DNA of 64,000 nt from Chitinophagales bacterium (GTDB lineage: Bacteria > Bacteroidota > Bacteroidia > Chitinophagales > LD1), in assembly GCA_026129525.1 (NCBI GenBank), contig JAHCHW010000001.1, positions 570,001 through 634,000 of the forward strand, given 5' to 3'. Below the pieces are notes generated by a model. The model did not search any database, was not told the origin of the DNA, and saw only the letters and a list, made by a program, of their open reading frames with translations. The position numbers and the translations under genes were made by a program. Below are positions 36,316 through 44,840 of the stretch, piece after piece (positions within the stretch are counted from its first letter, which is position 1; each line of letters begins with the position of its first letter).

Positions 36316-36402
36316 TTTTCCGGCTGCCAACGCATTGCCTGAAAATTTCGTTTTATAGAGGTTAGCACCAATAACCTTATTTTCACAGCCTTAATTTTTT
36401 GA

Positions 36403-39400
36403 ATGAGAGGACTCACCATACTTCTTTTCGCCTGTTGCACACTTGTGGTAAATGCCACGCATATTGTTGGCGGATTTATTTCGTATCGTTTTCTATCGGG
36501 CACTACTTACGAAGTAAAAATGACCATCTACCGCGATTGTAACAGTGCTACTCCGTTCGATGGTGTACCCGGTTCTACTACAGATGCCATTCTTGGAATT
36601 TTTGTTGAGAATACGAACAACCTCTTCAACACTGTTAATTTAATAAACCCGGTTATTACCACTATTCAACCGCCTAATAATCCGTGTTTGCAAACCAACG
36701 CGAGTGTTTGTGTGGAGCAGGGGGTTTATACTACTACCATCACCTTGCCTTCTTCCACAACGGGCTACACACTTATACATGAGCGTTGTTGCCGCAACGG
36801 CACCATTACCAATGTTTTCGACCCGGGCAATCAGGGGGCTGTTTATTCGGCTTACATTCCTCCTACTAATCCTTACCAGAATACCAGCCCGGTGTTTAAT
36901 GCACTTCCTCCGCTTTTTGTTTGTGTTAACTCTCCGTTGGTGTTCGATTACTCTGCTACTGATGTAGATGGCGATGTGCTTACATACAGTTTATGCACTC
37001 CCTTACATGGGGGAACGGCACAAGCACCTGCTCCCAATCCTCCGTTAGGTCCGCCTTATTCCAATGTTCCCTGGCAAACTCCTTACTCAACTGCCAATCT
37101 GCTTGGGGGAACACCATTGACAATTAACAGCAACACGGGTGTACTTACCGGAACGCCCAACAGCATAGGGCAATTTGTGGTGGGGGTTTGTGTATCGGAG
37201 TATCGGAACGGGCAGTTGTTGGGGACTTACCTGCGCGATTTTCAGTTTAATGTAACCCAGTGTAATGCTCCGGCAGCAAACATTCCGAGCACGAATATTA
37301 ACCCGCAAACGGGTATTGGTTTGTATGTGCAAAATTGCCAGAACTACACAGTAACTTTTCAGAACAACACGTACAACCCGCCACCTACTAATGTACCGCT
37401 TACGTACCATTGGGATTTTGGTGTACCTTCTTTAACCAACGACACTTCGAACCAGCAATTTCCTACGTATGTTTATCCCGATACCGGAACTTATTTAGTA
37501 AAACTGATTGTGGTGAAAGGCTCCGGAGCAAATGCCTGCACCGATACCACGTATGCTTATGTAAGAATTTATCCAACGCTGAATGGAGATTTTGGTACGG
37601 CAGATGTTTGCCAGACAGTTGCGGCTACGTTTACCGATTTAAGCACAACAACGTACGGCAGCATTAACCAATGGAGTTGGAATTTTGGCGATGGAAACAC
37701 TTCGAACCAGCAAAACCCTACTCACCAATACACCGCACCGGGCACTTATACCGTAACTCTGATTAACGAAACTACCTTAGGCTGTAAGGATACAACTCAG
37801 AAAGCCATCAATGTGCTCGCAGCGGCTTCGGTTGATTTTTCTTTTCCGGATCCGGTATGCCAAAACCAAGCGGTGAATTTTACGAACAACACGAATCCTT
37901 CTACCGCCAACTTTAACTGGAATTTCGGCAATGGCAATACGAGTACGCAAAGTTCGCCTACCGTAAATTTTGTTCCGGGCAGTTATCAAATAAAGTTAGT
38001 GGCGAACATTAATGGCAGTTGTGCCGATTCGCTTACCAAAACACTTACGGTGAATCCGACTCCTGTTGTAAATATTTCGAACGATACGATTATTTGCCCG
38101 AATACTTCCGCGCAACTTTGGGCACATGACGGGGTTAGTTATGCATGGTCGCCTGCAACGGGTTTGAGCAACCCGAATGCGGCAAATCCGGTGGCAACGC
38201 CTGTTCCGCCTGCTTCGGTGGTTTATACAGTTACGGTTACCAACCAATACCAATGCTCGGCAAGCGATGATGTGTTGGTTTCGTTTTTTGCGCCTGCACA
38301 AATTTTTGCGGGACCGGATACTTCGGTTTGTTTAAACCCCGGTAGCTACCGCGACAGTGTGCAGTTGTTTGCCTGGGGCGGAGTGAGTTATCAGTGGAGT
38401 CCTTCGGGCACGCTTACGGGCGCTTTTACCGCACAGCCGATTGCGCGACCAACTTCGAACACCACTTACACCGTAACCGGTACCGATGCCAACGGCTGCA
38501 CCGCCACCAACAGCACGATGGTGTATGTGCTTGACCCTTCGCTCAATATTATTCTGGATGATTACAAAGGCGTATGCATTGGCGATACGGTTTCGGTGAA
38601 TGTTATCAATCAGGGCGCATCGAATTATGCATGGAGTCCGCTGCAAAGTATAGCGAATGCGAATTCGTACAGTCCATCCTTCTTTCCCACTGATACTACT
38701 ACTTATACGCTGACGGTATCGAACTATTGCTATACAAAAAGCGATTCGGTGGTTATTACCGTATGGCAGTTGCCGGTGTTGGTGCTGGACGATGCCGACT
38801 CGGTTTGTTTGGGGGAATCGGTGCAGGTGTATGTAAGCGGAGCGCAAAGTTTTTTGTGGGATGCCGATAACACTATTACGGGAACCACCACCGCATCGCC
38901 AACAGTTACTCCGCCTGCTTCGCGGTTTTATTATGTAAACGGCACGAGTGTTTACGGCTGTGTGAACCGCGATTCGATATGGATTGAAATTTTGCCGCTG
39001 CCTTATGTGGAAGCCGGCAACGATACGGTGATTTGGCGCGAAACATTTGCGGTGCTGCAAGGTGTTACCAACGGCAGCAGTTTCTTTTGGACTCCGGAAA
39101 CCGACTTGGAAACTCCGAATTTGCTGACTACAGTTTCGAACACGCAAAAAACGCAGGTGTATTATTTGCATGCCACATCGGGTTTTGGCTGCACTAACTA
39201 CGATTCGATACGGGTGATTGTGGAAGTGGTAACCATTCTGGATTTGCCTACGGCATTTTCTCCGAATGGCGATGGGGTTAACGATAAATTTAGGATTGTG
39301 CGGTGGCTTAATATTCAGAAGTTGAAGGAGTTTGCCGTTTACAACCGCTGGGGCGAAAAAGTTTTTGCCACCAATGATTTGTACGAAGGCTGGGACGGTA

Positions 39401-39510
39401 CTTTCCGAAACCGCGAGCAACCGATGAGCACGTATGTGTGGTACGCTATAGGACTAACCAAAGACGGGGAGGAAGTGGTGAAGAAGGGGAATGTAACGCT
39501 GGTGCGGTAA
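36403..39510 (+). CDS. PKD-domain T9SS protein with gliding-motility C-terminal domain
   Basis: A 1035-residue secreted protein. Signal peptide ~1-18 ('LLFACCTLVVNA'), an N-terminal region typical of Bacteroidota gliding proteins ('THIVGGFISYRFLSGTTYEV'), then several PKD-like domains with 'WDFG'/'WNFGDGNTSNQQNPTH' signatures (about residues 330-550), followed by Ig-like repeats with 'YAWSP' units and the CHU_C type B sorting domain (about 945-1035, 'PTAFSPNGDGVNDKFRIV', 'YNRWGEKVFAT', 'GWDGTFRN'). Exported by T9SS and probably surface-attached. Related in architecture to the protein at 16636-21690 but without the propeller. Confidence 0.92.
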   Translation: MRGLTILLFACCTLVVNATHIVGGFISYRFLSGTTYEVKMTIYRDCNSATPFDGVPGSTTDAILGIFVENTNNLFNTVNLINPVITTIQPPNNPCLQTNASVCVEQGVYTTTITLPSSTTGYTLIHERCCRNGTITNVFDPGNQGAVYSAYIPPTNPYQNTSPVFNALPPLFVCVNSPLVFDYSATDVDGDVLTYSLCTPLHGGTAQAPAPNPPLGPPYSNVPWQTPYSTANLLGGTPLTINSNTGVLTGTPNSIGQFVVGVCVSEYRNGQLLGTYLRDFQFNVTQCNAPAANIPSTNINPQTGIGLYVQNCQNYTVTFQNNTYNPPPTNVPLTYHWDFGVPSLTNDTSNQQFPTYVYPDTGTYLVKLIVVKGSGANACTDTTYAYVRIYPTLNGDFGTADVCQTVAATFTDLSTTTYGSINQWSWNFGDGNTSNQQNPTHQYTAPGTYTVTLINETTLGCKDTTQKAINVLAAASVDFSFPDPVCQNQAVNFTNNTNPSTANFNWNFGNGNTSTQSSPTVNFVPGSYQIKLVANINGSCADSLTKTLTVNPTPVVNISNDTIICPNTSAQLWAHDGVSYAWSPATGLSNPNAANPVATPVPPASVVYTVTVTNQYQCSASDDVLVSFFAPAQIFAGPDTSVCLNPGSYRDSVQLFAWGGVSYQWSPSGTLTGAFTAQPIARPTSNTTYTVTGTDANGCTATNSTMVYVLDPSLNIILDDYKGVCIGDTVSVNVINQGASNYAWSPLQSIANANSYSPSFFPTDTTTYTLTVSNYCYTKSDSVVITVWQLPVLVLDDADSVCLGESVQVYVSGAQSFLWDADNTITGTTTASPTVTPPASRFYYVNGTSVYGCVNRDSIWIEILPLPYVEAGNDTVIWRETFAVLQGVTNGSSFFWTPETDLETPNLLTTVSNTQKTQVYYLHATSGFGCTNYDSIRVIVEVVTILDLPTAFSPNGDGVNDKFRIVRWLNIQKLKEFAVYNRWGEKVFATNDLYEGWDGTFRNREQPMSTYVWYAIGLTKDGEEVVKKGNVTLVR

Positions 39511-39553
39511 GAAGAAAGCCCTCGAAGATTTTTTGAAATATTCGAAAGCTGTG

Positions 39554-40069
39554 CTACTGTTTATTCACCGTTAGCGCTGCACTCTGCACCGTGTTGGAAG
39601 TGTTGCCCGCACGGTCTTTCAGGTAAATGGAGTACGTAACGGTTTCGGAGCTTTTAGTGTCGTCCACAAAACCTTGAGGCGGCAGGTTGATGTTTAAGTT
39701 GCCGCGGATGATGATGTTGGAGTTATTAGGCGAGAGTTGCGGAATGCGGAACTCGTACGTTACGTTGTTGCGGCTATCGGTTACAAACAGGTTTTTTACA
39801 TCGGGTGTGTTTTCGCCCAGGTCGCCATTGCCATCGGTGTACTCGATGGTAATAGTTATTTCGTCCTGATATTTTATGGCGGGGTTGGGTGTGATGGAGA
39901 GAAACTTAATGGAAGGTGTGTTGCTGATGGGTTCTTCTTTTTTACAGCCGGAGAAGAGAACTGTCAATAAAAAAAGAAAGGTAAAGCAAGCATGAGATTG
40001 CTTCGTCCCGCTGAAAAAAGCGGGACTCGCAATGACGTTCTCTTTTTGGGTTGCGTTCATTCGCTTCAT
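39554..40069 (-). CDS. Lipoprotein with repeat-extended signal peptide
   Basis: A 171-residue lipoprotein with hydrophobic segment 'FTFLFLLTVLFSGC' and lipid-attachment Cys42. Residues 11-27 ('NVIASPAFFSGTKQSHA') are a translation of a family B palindromic repeat (39994-40037), which lengthens the signal peptide n-region. The mature part is beta-rich ('ITIEYTDGNGDLGENTPDV', 'YLKDRAGNTSN'), like extracellular Ig or cadherin-type lipoproteins. Last gene of the five-gene exported operon; the gap to the preceding gene is 6 bases. Role unknown. Confidence 0.82.
   Translation of the reverse strand: MKRMNATQKENVIASPAFFSGTKQSHACFTFLFLLTVLFSGCKKEEPISNTPSIKFLSITPNPAIKYQDEITITIEYTDGNGDLGENTPDVKNLFVTDSRNNVTYEFRIPQLSPNNSNIIIRGNLNINLPPQGFVDDTKSSETVTYSIYLKDRAGNTSNTVQSAALTVNKQ
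39994..40037. repeat. Palindromic repeat, family B copy 2, inside a CDS
   Basis: Hairpin GTCCCGCT / AGCGGGAC (40005-40012 with 40019-40026), flanked by GAGATTGCTTC and CTCGCAATGACG, the same arms as at 25110-25196. It is read in frame in the lipoprotein. Confidence 0.8.
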
Positions 40070-40075
40070 GAAATT

Positions 40076-41041
40076 TTACTGCCTTATAAATGAATAATAG
40101 GTTTTGTATGCGTAGGGCAAATCGTTACGCGGAAACTCGGTGTTTTGGGGGTGCTTGCCGTCATTCACATAATAGCGCATATACAAGGTATCGTTAGCCG
40201 GCAGCGATGCAGTTGGGATTGTGAGCAGCCAACCGGCATTTCCTCCACCGGCATTTACATAGGTAGCCGTGTAAGTACTGGCAGAAGAAAAATTATCGGC
40301 ATTCGAAGAAATTTTCAGTTTGTTGTACTGCATTTGTCCTTCGGCAGTGCTGTCGTCACTAACCTTTACCACCATATAAAATACGCTCTTGTTCACGGGA
40401 ACAATAAAAGGGTTGTAGTAAATGCCGTCTAACCGGTTGTTAGAGTAATAAACTGATGGCAAGGCAAAGGGCGGCAAAAGCGAAATAGTATCGAACGCCA
40501 CATAGCCTTCAATTACCGGCTCGGCATTGGGCATTTGCGCCACCTTACCGAACATATCGCGCGCACCGTGCAAAATCCAGCGGGCAATTAAACGGATGTC
40601 GGCATTCGACATCGGCACGCCAATGTTATCCTGCGGCATGCGGTCGTTTTGGTTTACAAAGCAACAATTGGTAATGCGCTCGTAGAGCACCGACCATGTG
40701 GTATCGTACGGAATAACCCGGAACTTAAACTGATTTTGTGCGTTGTTTTTTACCACCGGAGCATACACCAAGGTAGAGAAGGATGATTGGGGCGTTCTGA
40801 AGTCGGGTTCGAAGTTGCCTACGTGGCAGCCGGGTATGGCGCAACTTTGCAACAATACTTTCTGATGAATGTAAGTGATGTTGAGCGAGTCCACGGGAAT
40901 TTCGTTGCCGGTGGTGTCATCGCGAATAATGTTGTCGTAAGGATTAGGCGGCAGCGGCTCATCTTTTTTGCACGAATGCAAAAAAGCCAGCGCCAACACA
41001 GCCGTTAAACCAAAAACCGGAAAAAATTTCTTCATGCTCAT
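40076..41041 (-). CDS. Lipoprotein with CX4CH haem-like motif
   Basis: A 321-residue protein with lipobox 'LAFLHSC' (Cys24). The motif 'LLQSCAIPGCHVGNFEPDF' near residue 65 contains C-x4-C-H, a spacing known in some c-type cytochromes (for example Desulfovibrio cytochrome c3). Later 'NDRMPQDNIGVPMSNADIRL' and 'IARWILHGARD' match the distal part of single-haem cytochrome domains in planctomycete-type proteins, with Met in 'RMPQ' as a possible second ligand. The C-terminal half is beta-rich. Member of the five-gene operon, 6 bases from each neighbour. Haem attachment is inferred, not shown. Confidence 0.75.
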   Translation of the reverse strand: MSMKKFFPVFGLTAVLALAFLHSCKKDEPLPPNPYDNIIRDDTTGNEIPVDSLNITYIHQKVLLQSCAIPGCHVGNFEPDFRTPQSSFSTLVYAPVVKNNAQNQFKFRVIPYDTTWSVLYERITNCCFVNQNDRMPQDNIGVPMSNADIRLIARWILHGARDMFGKVAQMPNAEPVIEGYVAFDTISLLPPFALPSVYYSNNRLDGIYYNPFIVPVNKSVFYMVVKVSDDSTAEGQMQYNKLKISSNADNFSSASTYTATYVNAGGGNAGWLLTIPTASLPANDTLYMRYYVNDGKHPQNTEFPRNDLPYAYKTYYSFIRQ

Positions 41042-41047
41042 CTCTTC

Positions 41048-42343
41048 TTAGTTGAATGCTTCGGTTAGTACGCGCCCATCGGTTAAGCCAAGGGGCATTT
41101 CGTTGTCAAAGCCGAGTATATGTGCAATGGTGGGCACAATATCCACGCTTTCGCCATACGGATTGTTGAACACCTGCCCCTGCTTTACTACCCCCGGAGG
41201 GCCGGCAATCAAACAGAAAATTTTGCGGCTCATTTCATCGTTGGTATGGTCAATGGCATAGCGACCGTAAATATCAATTACACTGTTGGGTTGCAGGTTG
41301 CGCCCGTGTTCAGGCGCTACTATCAATATGGTATCGTTTGCCATGCCGGGGGTTGACTGTATTGCCTGCCACAGTTTATACAAGGCAAAATCGGCTAAGC
41401 GAATGTTGTTGACGTACTTGGTAAACTCGAAGTGCCCAATGTCAATACCCTGCATGTTTATTACCATCAGTTCGGGCTTAAACTCCTGTATAATTTTTGT
41501 GCCGAAGAACACGTTGAGCATATCGTTATTCATATTAACGCCCCAGGGGTTGTTGTAAACGCCTGCTGCCACATCGCTTATCATGGTGCGAAGAAAAGTT
41601 TGCAGGTGTTCGCGGTCAGCCGGGGTATTTACAATGCCGTTAGAAAGTGCTTCGGAAGGCGCTTTAAATTGGCCATCGGCAAACTGCCGTAACAGGTCGC
41701 ATTTTTGTGCATCGGAAGCTGAGAGTGAAACAGGATTAGCAATTACCGAATTGGTTTGCGGATTAAAGATGGTCATCGGCTGAATCATGTTTCCGCCATA
41801 AGCCGCACCATAGCCGCTGTACGAACTGTAGTTGAGGTATGGATAGGGCCCCAGCGAATCGCTTACCCACCACGCATTGAGTGCGCTTTTGGAAGGTGAG
41901 TTGTGTTTGCGGTAGTATTCGAAAACCGTAGGGTACTTGGGCGGTTGCTTTATTTGAATGCTTTCGTTGGTGTACTTGCCCGTAATGGCAGTGGTGTGTC
42001 CGTTGTAGTGCCCGGTAGGTCCGGTAGCATAGCGGAAATCTTTATACAGCGTTCCGAGCGATTGTAATTTGGTTGAAGCAGGCGAAGGAAGCGCAGTCAT
42101 TCCCGGAGCAATATCGGGCGAAATAGATTCGGTGCCGGTAAGCATGTTGGGCATTAAGTTGCCCTCTGCTTTTTGCATGGATTCGATATTGCGGACACCA
42201 CCTGCAAACAAACAAAACACTACGTGATTGGCTTTGCGCGAGCCGGTGGCAGCAAACAACCTTCCGCTCGGAAGTATGTACGGTACTACAAAACTTCCCG
42301 CTGCGGCTAAGGCACCTTTTTTAATAAACTCTTTGCGTTTCAT
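41048..42343 (-). CDS. Alkaline-phosphatase-superfamily (DUF1501-like) protein
   Basis: A 431-residue exported protein. The N-terminus 'MKRKEFIKKGALAAAGSFVV' looks like a Tat signal with RK in place of RR. The body has the alkaline phosphatase-like fold of DUF1501/sulfatase relatives: 'HVVFCLFAGGVRNIES', 'VINMQGIDIGHFE', 'ILIVAPEHGRNLQPN' and 'VDIVPTIAHILGFD'. In DUF1501 proteins the equivalent motif is 'SEFGR', here 'PEHGR'. Metal or phosphate-ester chemistry is possible but unproven. In planctomycetes and relatives DUF1501 genes pair with DUF1549/DUF1553 cytochrome proteins; here it pairs with the haem-like lipoprotein 6 bases downstream. Confidence 0.78.
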   Translation of the reverse strand: MKRKEFIKKGALAAAGSFVVPYILPSGRLFAATGSRKANHVVFCLFAGGVRNIESMQKAEGNLMPNMLTGTESISPDIAPGMTALPSPASTKLQSLGTLYKDFRYATGPTGHYNGHTTAITGKYTNESIQIKQPPKYPTVFEYYRKHNSPSKSALNAWWVSDSLGPYPYLNYSSYSGYGAAYGGNMIQPMTIFNPQTNSVIANPVSLSASDAQKCDLLRQFADGQFKAPSEALSNGIVNTPADREHLQTFLRTMISDVAAGVYNNPWGVNMNNDMLNVFFGTKIIQEFKPELMVINMQGIDIGHFEFTKYVNNIRLADFALYKLWQAIQSTPGMANDTILIVAPEHGRNLQPNSVIDIYGRYAIDHTNDEMSRKIFCLIAGPPGVVKQGQVFNNPYGESVDIVPTIAHILGFDNEMPLGLTDGRVLTEAFN

Positions 42344-42360
42344 AATTCAGTTTTGTTGTC

Positions 42361-42410
42361 TCACCCCTCTGCCTTCGGCATCTCCCCTCTCCTGCAGAGA
42401 GGGGAGAACC
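42361..42410. repeat. Palindromic element, family A, intergenic
   Basis: Hairpin CCCCTCTC / GAGAGGGG (42384-42391 with 42397-42404) plus a second small hairpin TGCC-TTC-GGCA. Identical over 25 bases to the copy at 34777. It lies in the 132-base gap between two genes of the exported operon. Confidence 0.85.
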
Positions 42411-42475
42411 TTGTGAGCATAAAGTGGTGATTGTTTTGAATTTTATATCTCTTACTTCAATTCTTATTTCTTCTC

Positions 42476-42964
42476 TTAATAATACCTGTATTCCTCACTT
42501 GTCATCAGCGAATAGTAAACCATCTTTACGGTAATGTCTGCGTTCTTCTCAATAAGGTCTTTCATTTTCCATGCTTCAAACTCGTTAGGCTTTCGGTTGT
42601 AAATACGCAGGTACGTTCCTTCCACAAAAGCGGCAACATCTGCCCGCATGGCATTGTCGGAGGGAATTTGCACGCCCGAGCGATTAAGCAAACTTTTTAC
42701 AATCATATCCTGCAATACTGCTTTATCGCCAAACGCCTGTAATGCCACATCGAACTTGGTGAGTTCGGAGTTGGTTATGGTAGTGCCGAACAAATCGCTG
42801 TAGGCAATGGAAATAAACTGCGTGGTGGTTTTCAACGTTTGTTTTTCGTTGGCGCTTTGGTACAGTTCCTGCTCCTGCACCTGATAGATGTAGCGTTTTT
42901 CTTTGTTGCATGCTGTTTGCAGCAACAACATCGAAAACAAAAAAGGGATAACTAATTTCTTCAT
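42476..42964 (-). CDS. Small lipoprotein, PSD1/DUF1553-like C-terminal fragment
   Basis: A 162-residue lipoprotein (lipobox 'LLQTAC'). The C-terminal part 'LRIYNRKPNEFEAWKMKDLI' ending 'YYSLMTSEEYRYY' resembles the 'R-x-P-x-x-x-E...ll.S.EY' ending found in planctomycete DUF1549/DUF1553-type proteins, in a much shorter chain. Otherwise unrecognised. Ten bases separate it from the preceding gene. Confidence 0.72.
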   Translation of the reverse strand: MKKLVIPFLFSMLLLQTACNKEKRYIYQVQEQELYQSANEKQTLKTTTQFISIAYSDLFGTTITNSELTKFDVALQAFGDKAVLQDMIVKSLLNRSGVQIPSDNAMRADVAAFVEGTYLRIYNRKPNEFEAWKMKDLIEKNADITVKMVYYSLMTSEEYRYY

Positions 42965-42974
42965 GGCTTTCCGT

Positions 42975-43841
42975 TTATTTCACGCCAGCATATTCATCCA
43001 GCGAAAAAACTTCTTCCTGCAACTTCTTAAAACTGTTGTTGGATTTATAAACACCTGCATAGTAGTTGATTTCGGCAGGGCTGGGTTCGCGCAGCAAATA
43101 TTTTTTGAAAATGTTCCGCACCTGCCCTTCGTAAAAATCATCGGTACCGAAAAAAATGTTGATGTAGTCGCCTTTCGACTTTCCTATTTGCAAAAAGAGT
43201 GTGGCGCTAACTCCGTCAACAATCAGTTTGCCGTTGGTGAGTTCGGCTGTAGTGGGGTAGCGGAAAAAGAAATTCTGAAACGTGGACACTACAAAGTTTT
43301 CGGTGCCCATGTTTATTTGGTCGTAGAAATAATTGTTTACGCAGCGCTTAAGCATACCGCGGTAATCGAGCGTTCCGGCATTCATGTCGTTTACGGTTGC
43401 TTTCAGTTCATTGAGGCGGGCTACTTCTGCGTTCAGCAAATCGTAAAAAGGTGCATACTGCGGTTGCGACAGCAGTAACTGAAAAAGATAAAGCTGCCCT
43501 TCAATTTCAGTGGAGTCGAGGTTTTGCAAATACTCTACACGCGCAATATTGTATTGGTTGCGGTTGTAATCCGATTTTGCCAAAAGCGATTGAATGAAGG
43601 TTTTTCGATCAGCCTGCGAAAAATTATTGTTGTTCAGCAGGGCAACCCCCGCACTTTTTTCCGATGCCAGCGGCTCTCTGCCAAGTATGTTGATGTACGC
43701 CTTGTTTACGTAAATCTGAATAGTGTTGGAATCAATGGTGTGGTCGGGCGGAGGAACATTGTCCTTTATAAGAATGTCTTCAGTTTTGTTGCAAGCAGCA
43801 AGCGCACAAGCAAACAAAGCGAACAAGAGTATTTTTTTCAT
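42975..43841 (-). CDS. Lipoprotein with two 'REP' PSD1-like modules
   Basis: A 288-residue lipoprotein ('LAAC' lipobox, Cys17), first gene of the operon. It has two similar helical modules: 'YINILGREPLASEKSAG' with 'SLLAKSDYNRNQ' near the N-terminus and 'YLLREPSPAEINYYAG' with 'EVFSLDEYAGVK' at the C-terminus. These 'R-E-P-x-x-x-E' units followed by a 'S-x-x-Y' helix recall DUF1549/DUF1553 or DUF4214 architecture. Function unknown; by context it works with the phosphatase-fold and haem-like partners. Confidence 0.72.
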   Translation of the reverse strand: MKKILLFALFACALAACNKTEDILIKDNVPPPDHTIDSNTIQIYVNKAYINILGREPLASEKSAGVALLNNNNFSQADRKTFIQSLLAKSDYNRNQYNIARVEYLQNLDSTEIEGQLYLFQLLLSQPQYAPFYDLLNAEVARLNELKATVNDMNAGTLDYRGMLKRCVNNYFYDQINMGTENFVVSTFQNFFFRYPTTAELTNGKLIVDGVSATLFLQIGKSKGDYINIFFGTDDFYEGQVRNIFKKYLLREPSPAEINYYAGVYKSNNSFKKLQEEVFSLDEYAGVK

Positions 43842-43925
43842 GCGGATGGCGATTCCGTTTTAGTGATTTAAAGGTATGCGGAAAAATTTCTTTTCAAATA
43901 ATTGAGCAGGTTAAATTTACATGAT

Positions 43926-44831
43926 ATGGATGCAGCCGCTTACATAGAACGCCTTGACCGGTTGGTTAGTATTATCATGCCCGGGCTTTTTGCGCTGGCA
44001 GTGTTTATGATACTGCTCGAAGTGCTGCTGCTGGTGTTGCTGAAAGTAAAAGTGAGCCACAAAGGCGGACTGGTAAGCCTTGCATCGGCAGCGGGTGTAT
44101 TTGGGTTTGAAGCGTTGGCAGATTTTCTGTTTTACCTCGCCTTAAGTTATTGGTTGTATGAACACCGCCTCTTCGAATTTGGCTTTGCCTGGTATGTATG
44201 GGTGTTTGCCTTTGTGTTGTACGATTTTATTTTTTACTGGAGCCATCGCCTGCAACACGAAGTGCGCTTTTTTTGGTGTTTCCACAGTGTGCATCATACC
44301 ACGCAGGAAATGCGTCTTGCCTCAGCCGTGCGCGGCCCGGTGATTGAATTTGTAATGACTCCCTGGTTTTTTATCTGGATGTGCTGGCTCGGTATTCATC
44401 CGCTTATGTTTATTACGGTGCGAACGTTTTCGCGTATTTGGGGAGTGCTGGAACACATCAACGAAAAATTTGTGGGACACCATCCGTGGCTCAACAAAAT
44501 TTTTATTACTCCCGATGTGCACCGCGTGCATCACGGAAAAAACTATCGTTACTTAGATATGAACTACTCCGAAATTCTTTCCATTTGGGACAGGATGTTC
44601 GGCACGTATCAGGAGTATGACGAAAAACCCGTTTACGGAGTGCTGAAAGAAATTAACCCCGACAACTTTTGGGAAGTGCAAACACATGCCTGGAAAGAGC
44701 TGTGGCACGATGTAAAAACCGCCAATGGCTGGCGCAATAAACTTAAACTGCTATACATGCCACCGGGCTGGTATCCGGACGGCAGAGATTTTACCGCTAA
44801 AACATTAAGAGCTTCCGTTACAAAATCATAA
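43926..44831 (+). CDS. Fatty acid hydroxylase / sterol desaturase family protein
   Basis: A 301-residue membrane diiron enzyme. Four to five hydrophobic helices and the three histidine clusters are present: 'SHRLQHEVRFFW', 'HSVHHTTQEM' and 'PDVHRVHHGKNY', which bind two irons for O2-dependent C-H oxidation of lipids. ATG at 43926 chosen; an upstream TTG adds eight residues. Divergent from the exported operon. Confidence 0.92.
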   Translation: MDAAAYIERLDRLVSIIMPGLFALAVFMILLEVLLLVLLKVKVSHKGGLVSLASAAGVFGFEALADFLFYLALSYWLYEHRLFEFGFAWYVWVFAFVLYDFIFYWSHRLQHEVRFFWCFHSVHHTTQEMRLASAVRGPVIEFVMTPWFFIWMCWLGIHPLMFITVRTFSRIWGVLEHINEKFVGHHPWLNKIFITPDVHRVHHGKNYRYLDMNYSEILSIWDRMFGTYQEYDEKPVYGVLKEINPDNFWEVQTHAWKELWHDVKTANGWRNKLKLLYMPPGWYPDGRDFTAKTLRASVTKS

Positions 44832-44840
44832 ATAAACCAC

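Noticed and set aside
38332..39420. Long open frame (362 codons) on the minus strand inside the PKD-domain gene
   Set aside because: Antisense to a well-supported gene; the peptide is His/Arg/Asn-rich and without any family pattern, as expected from the reverse complement of repeat-rich coding DNA.
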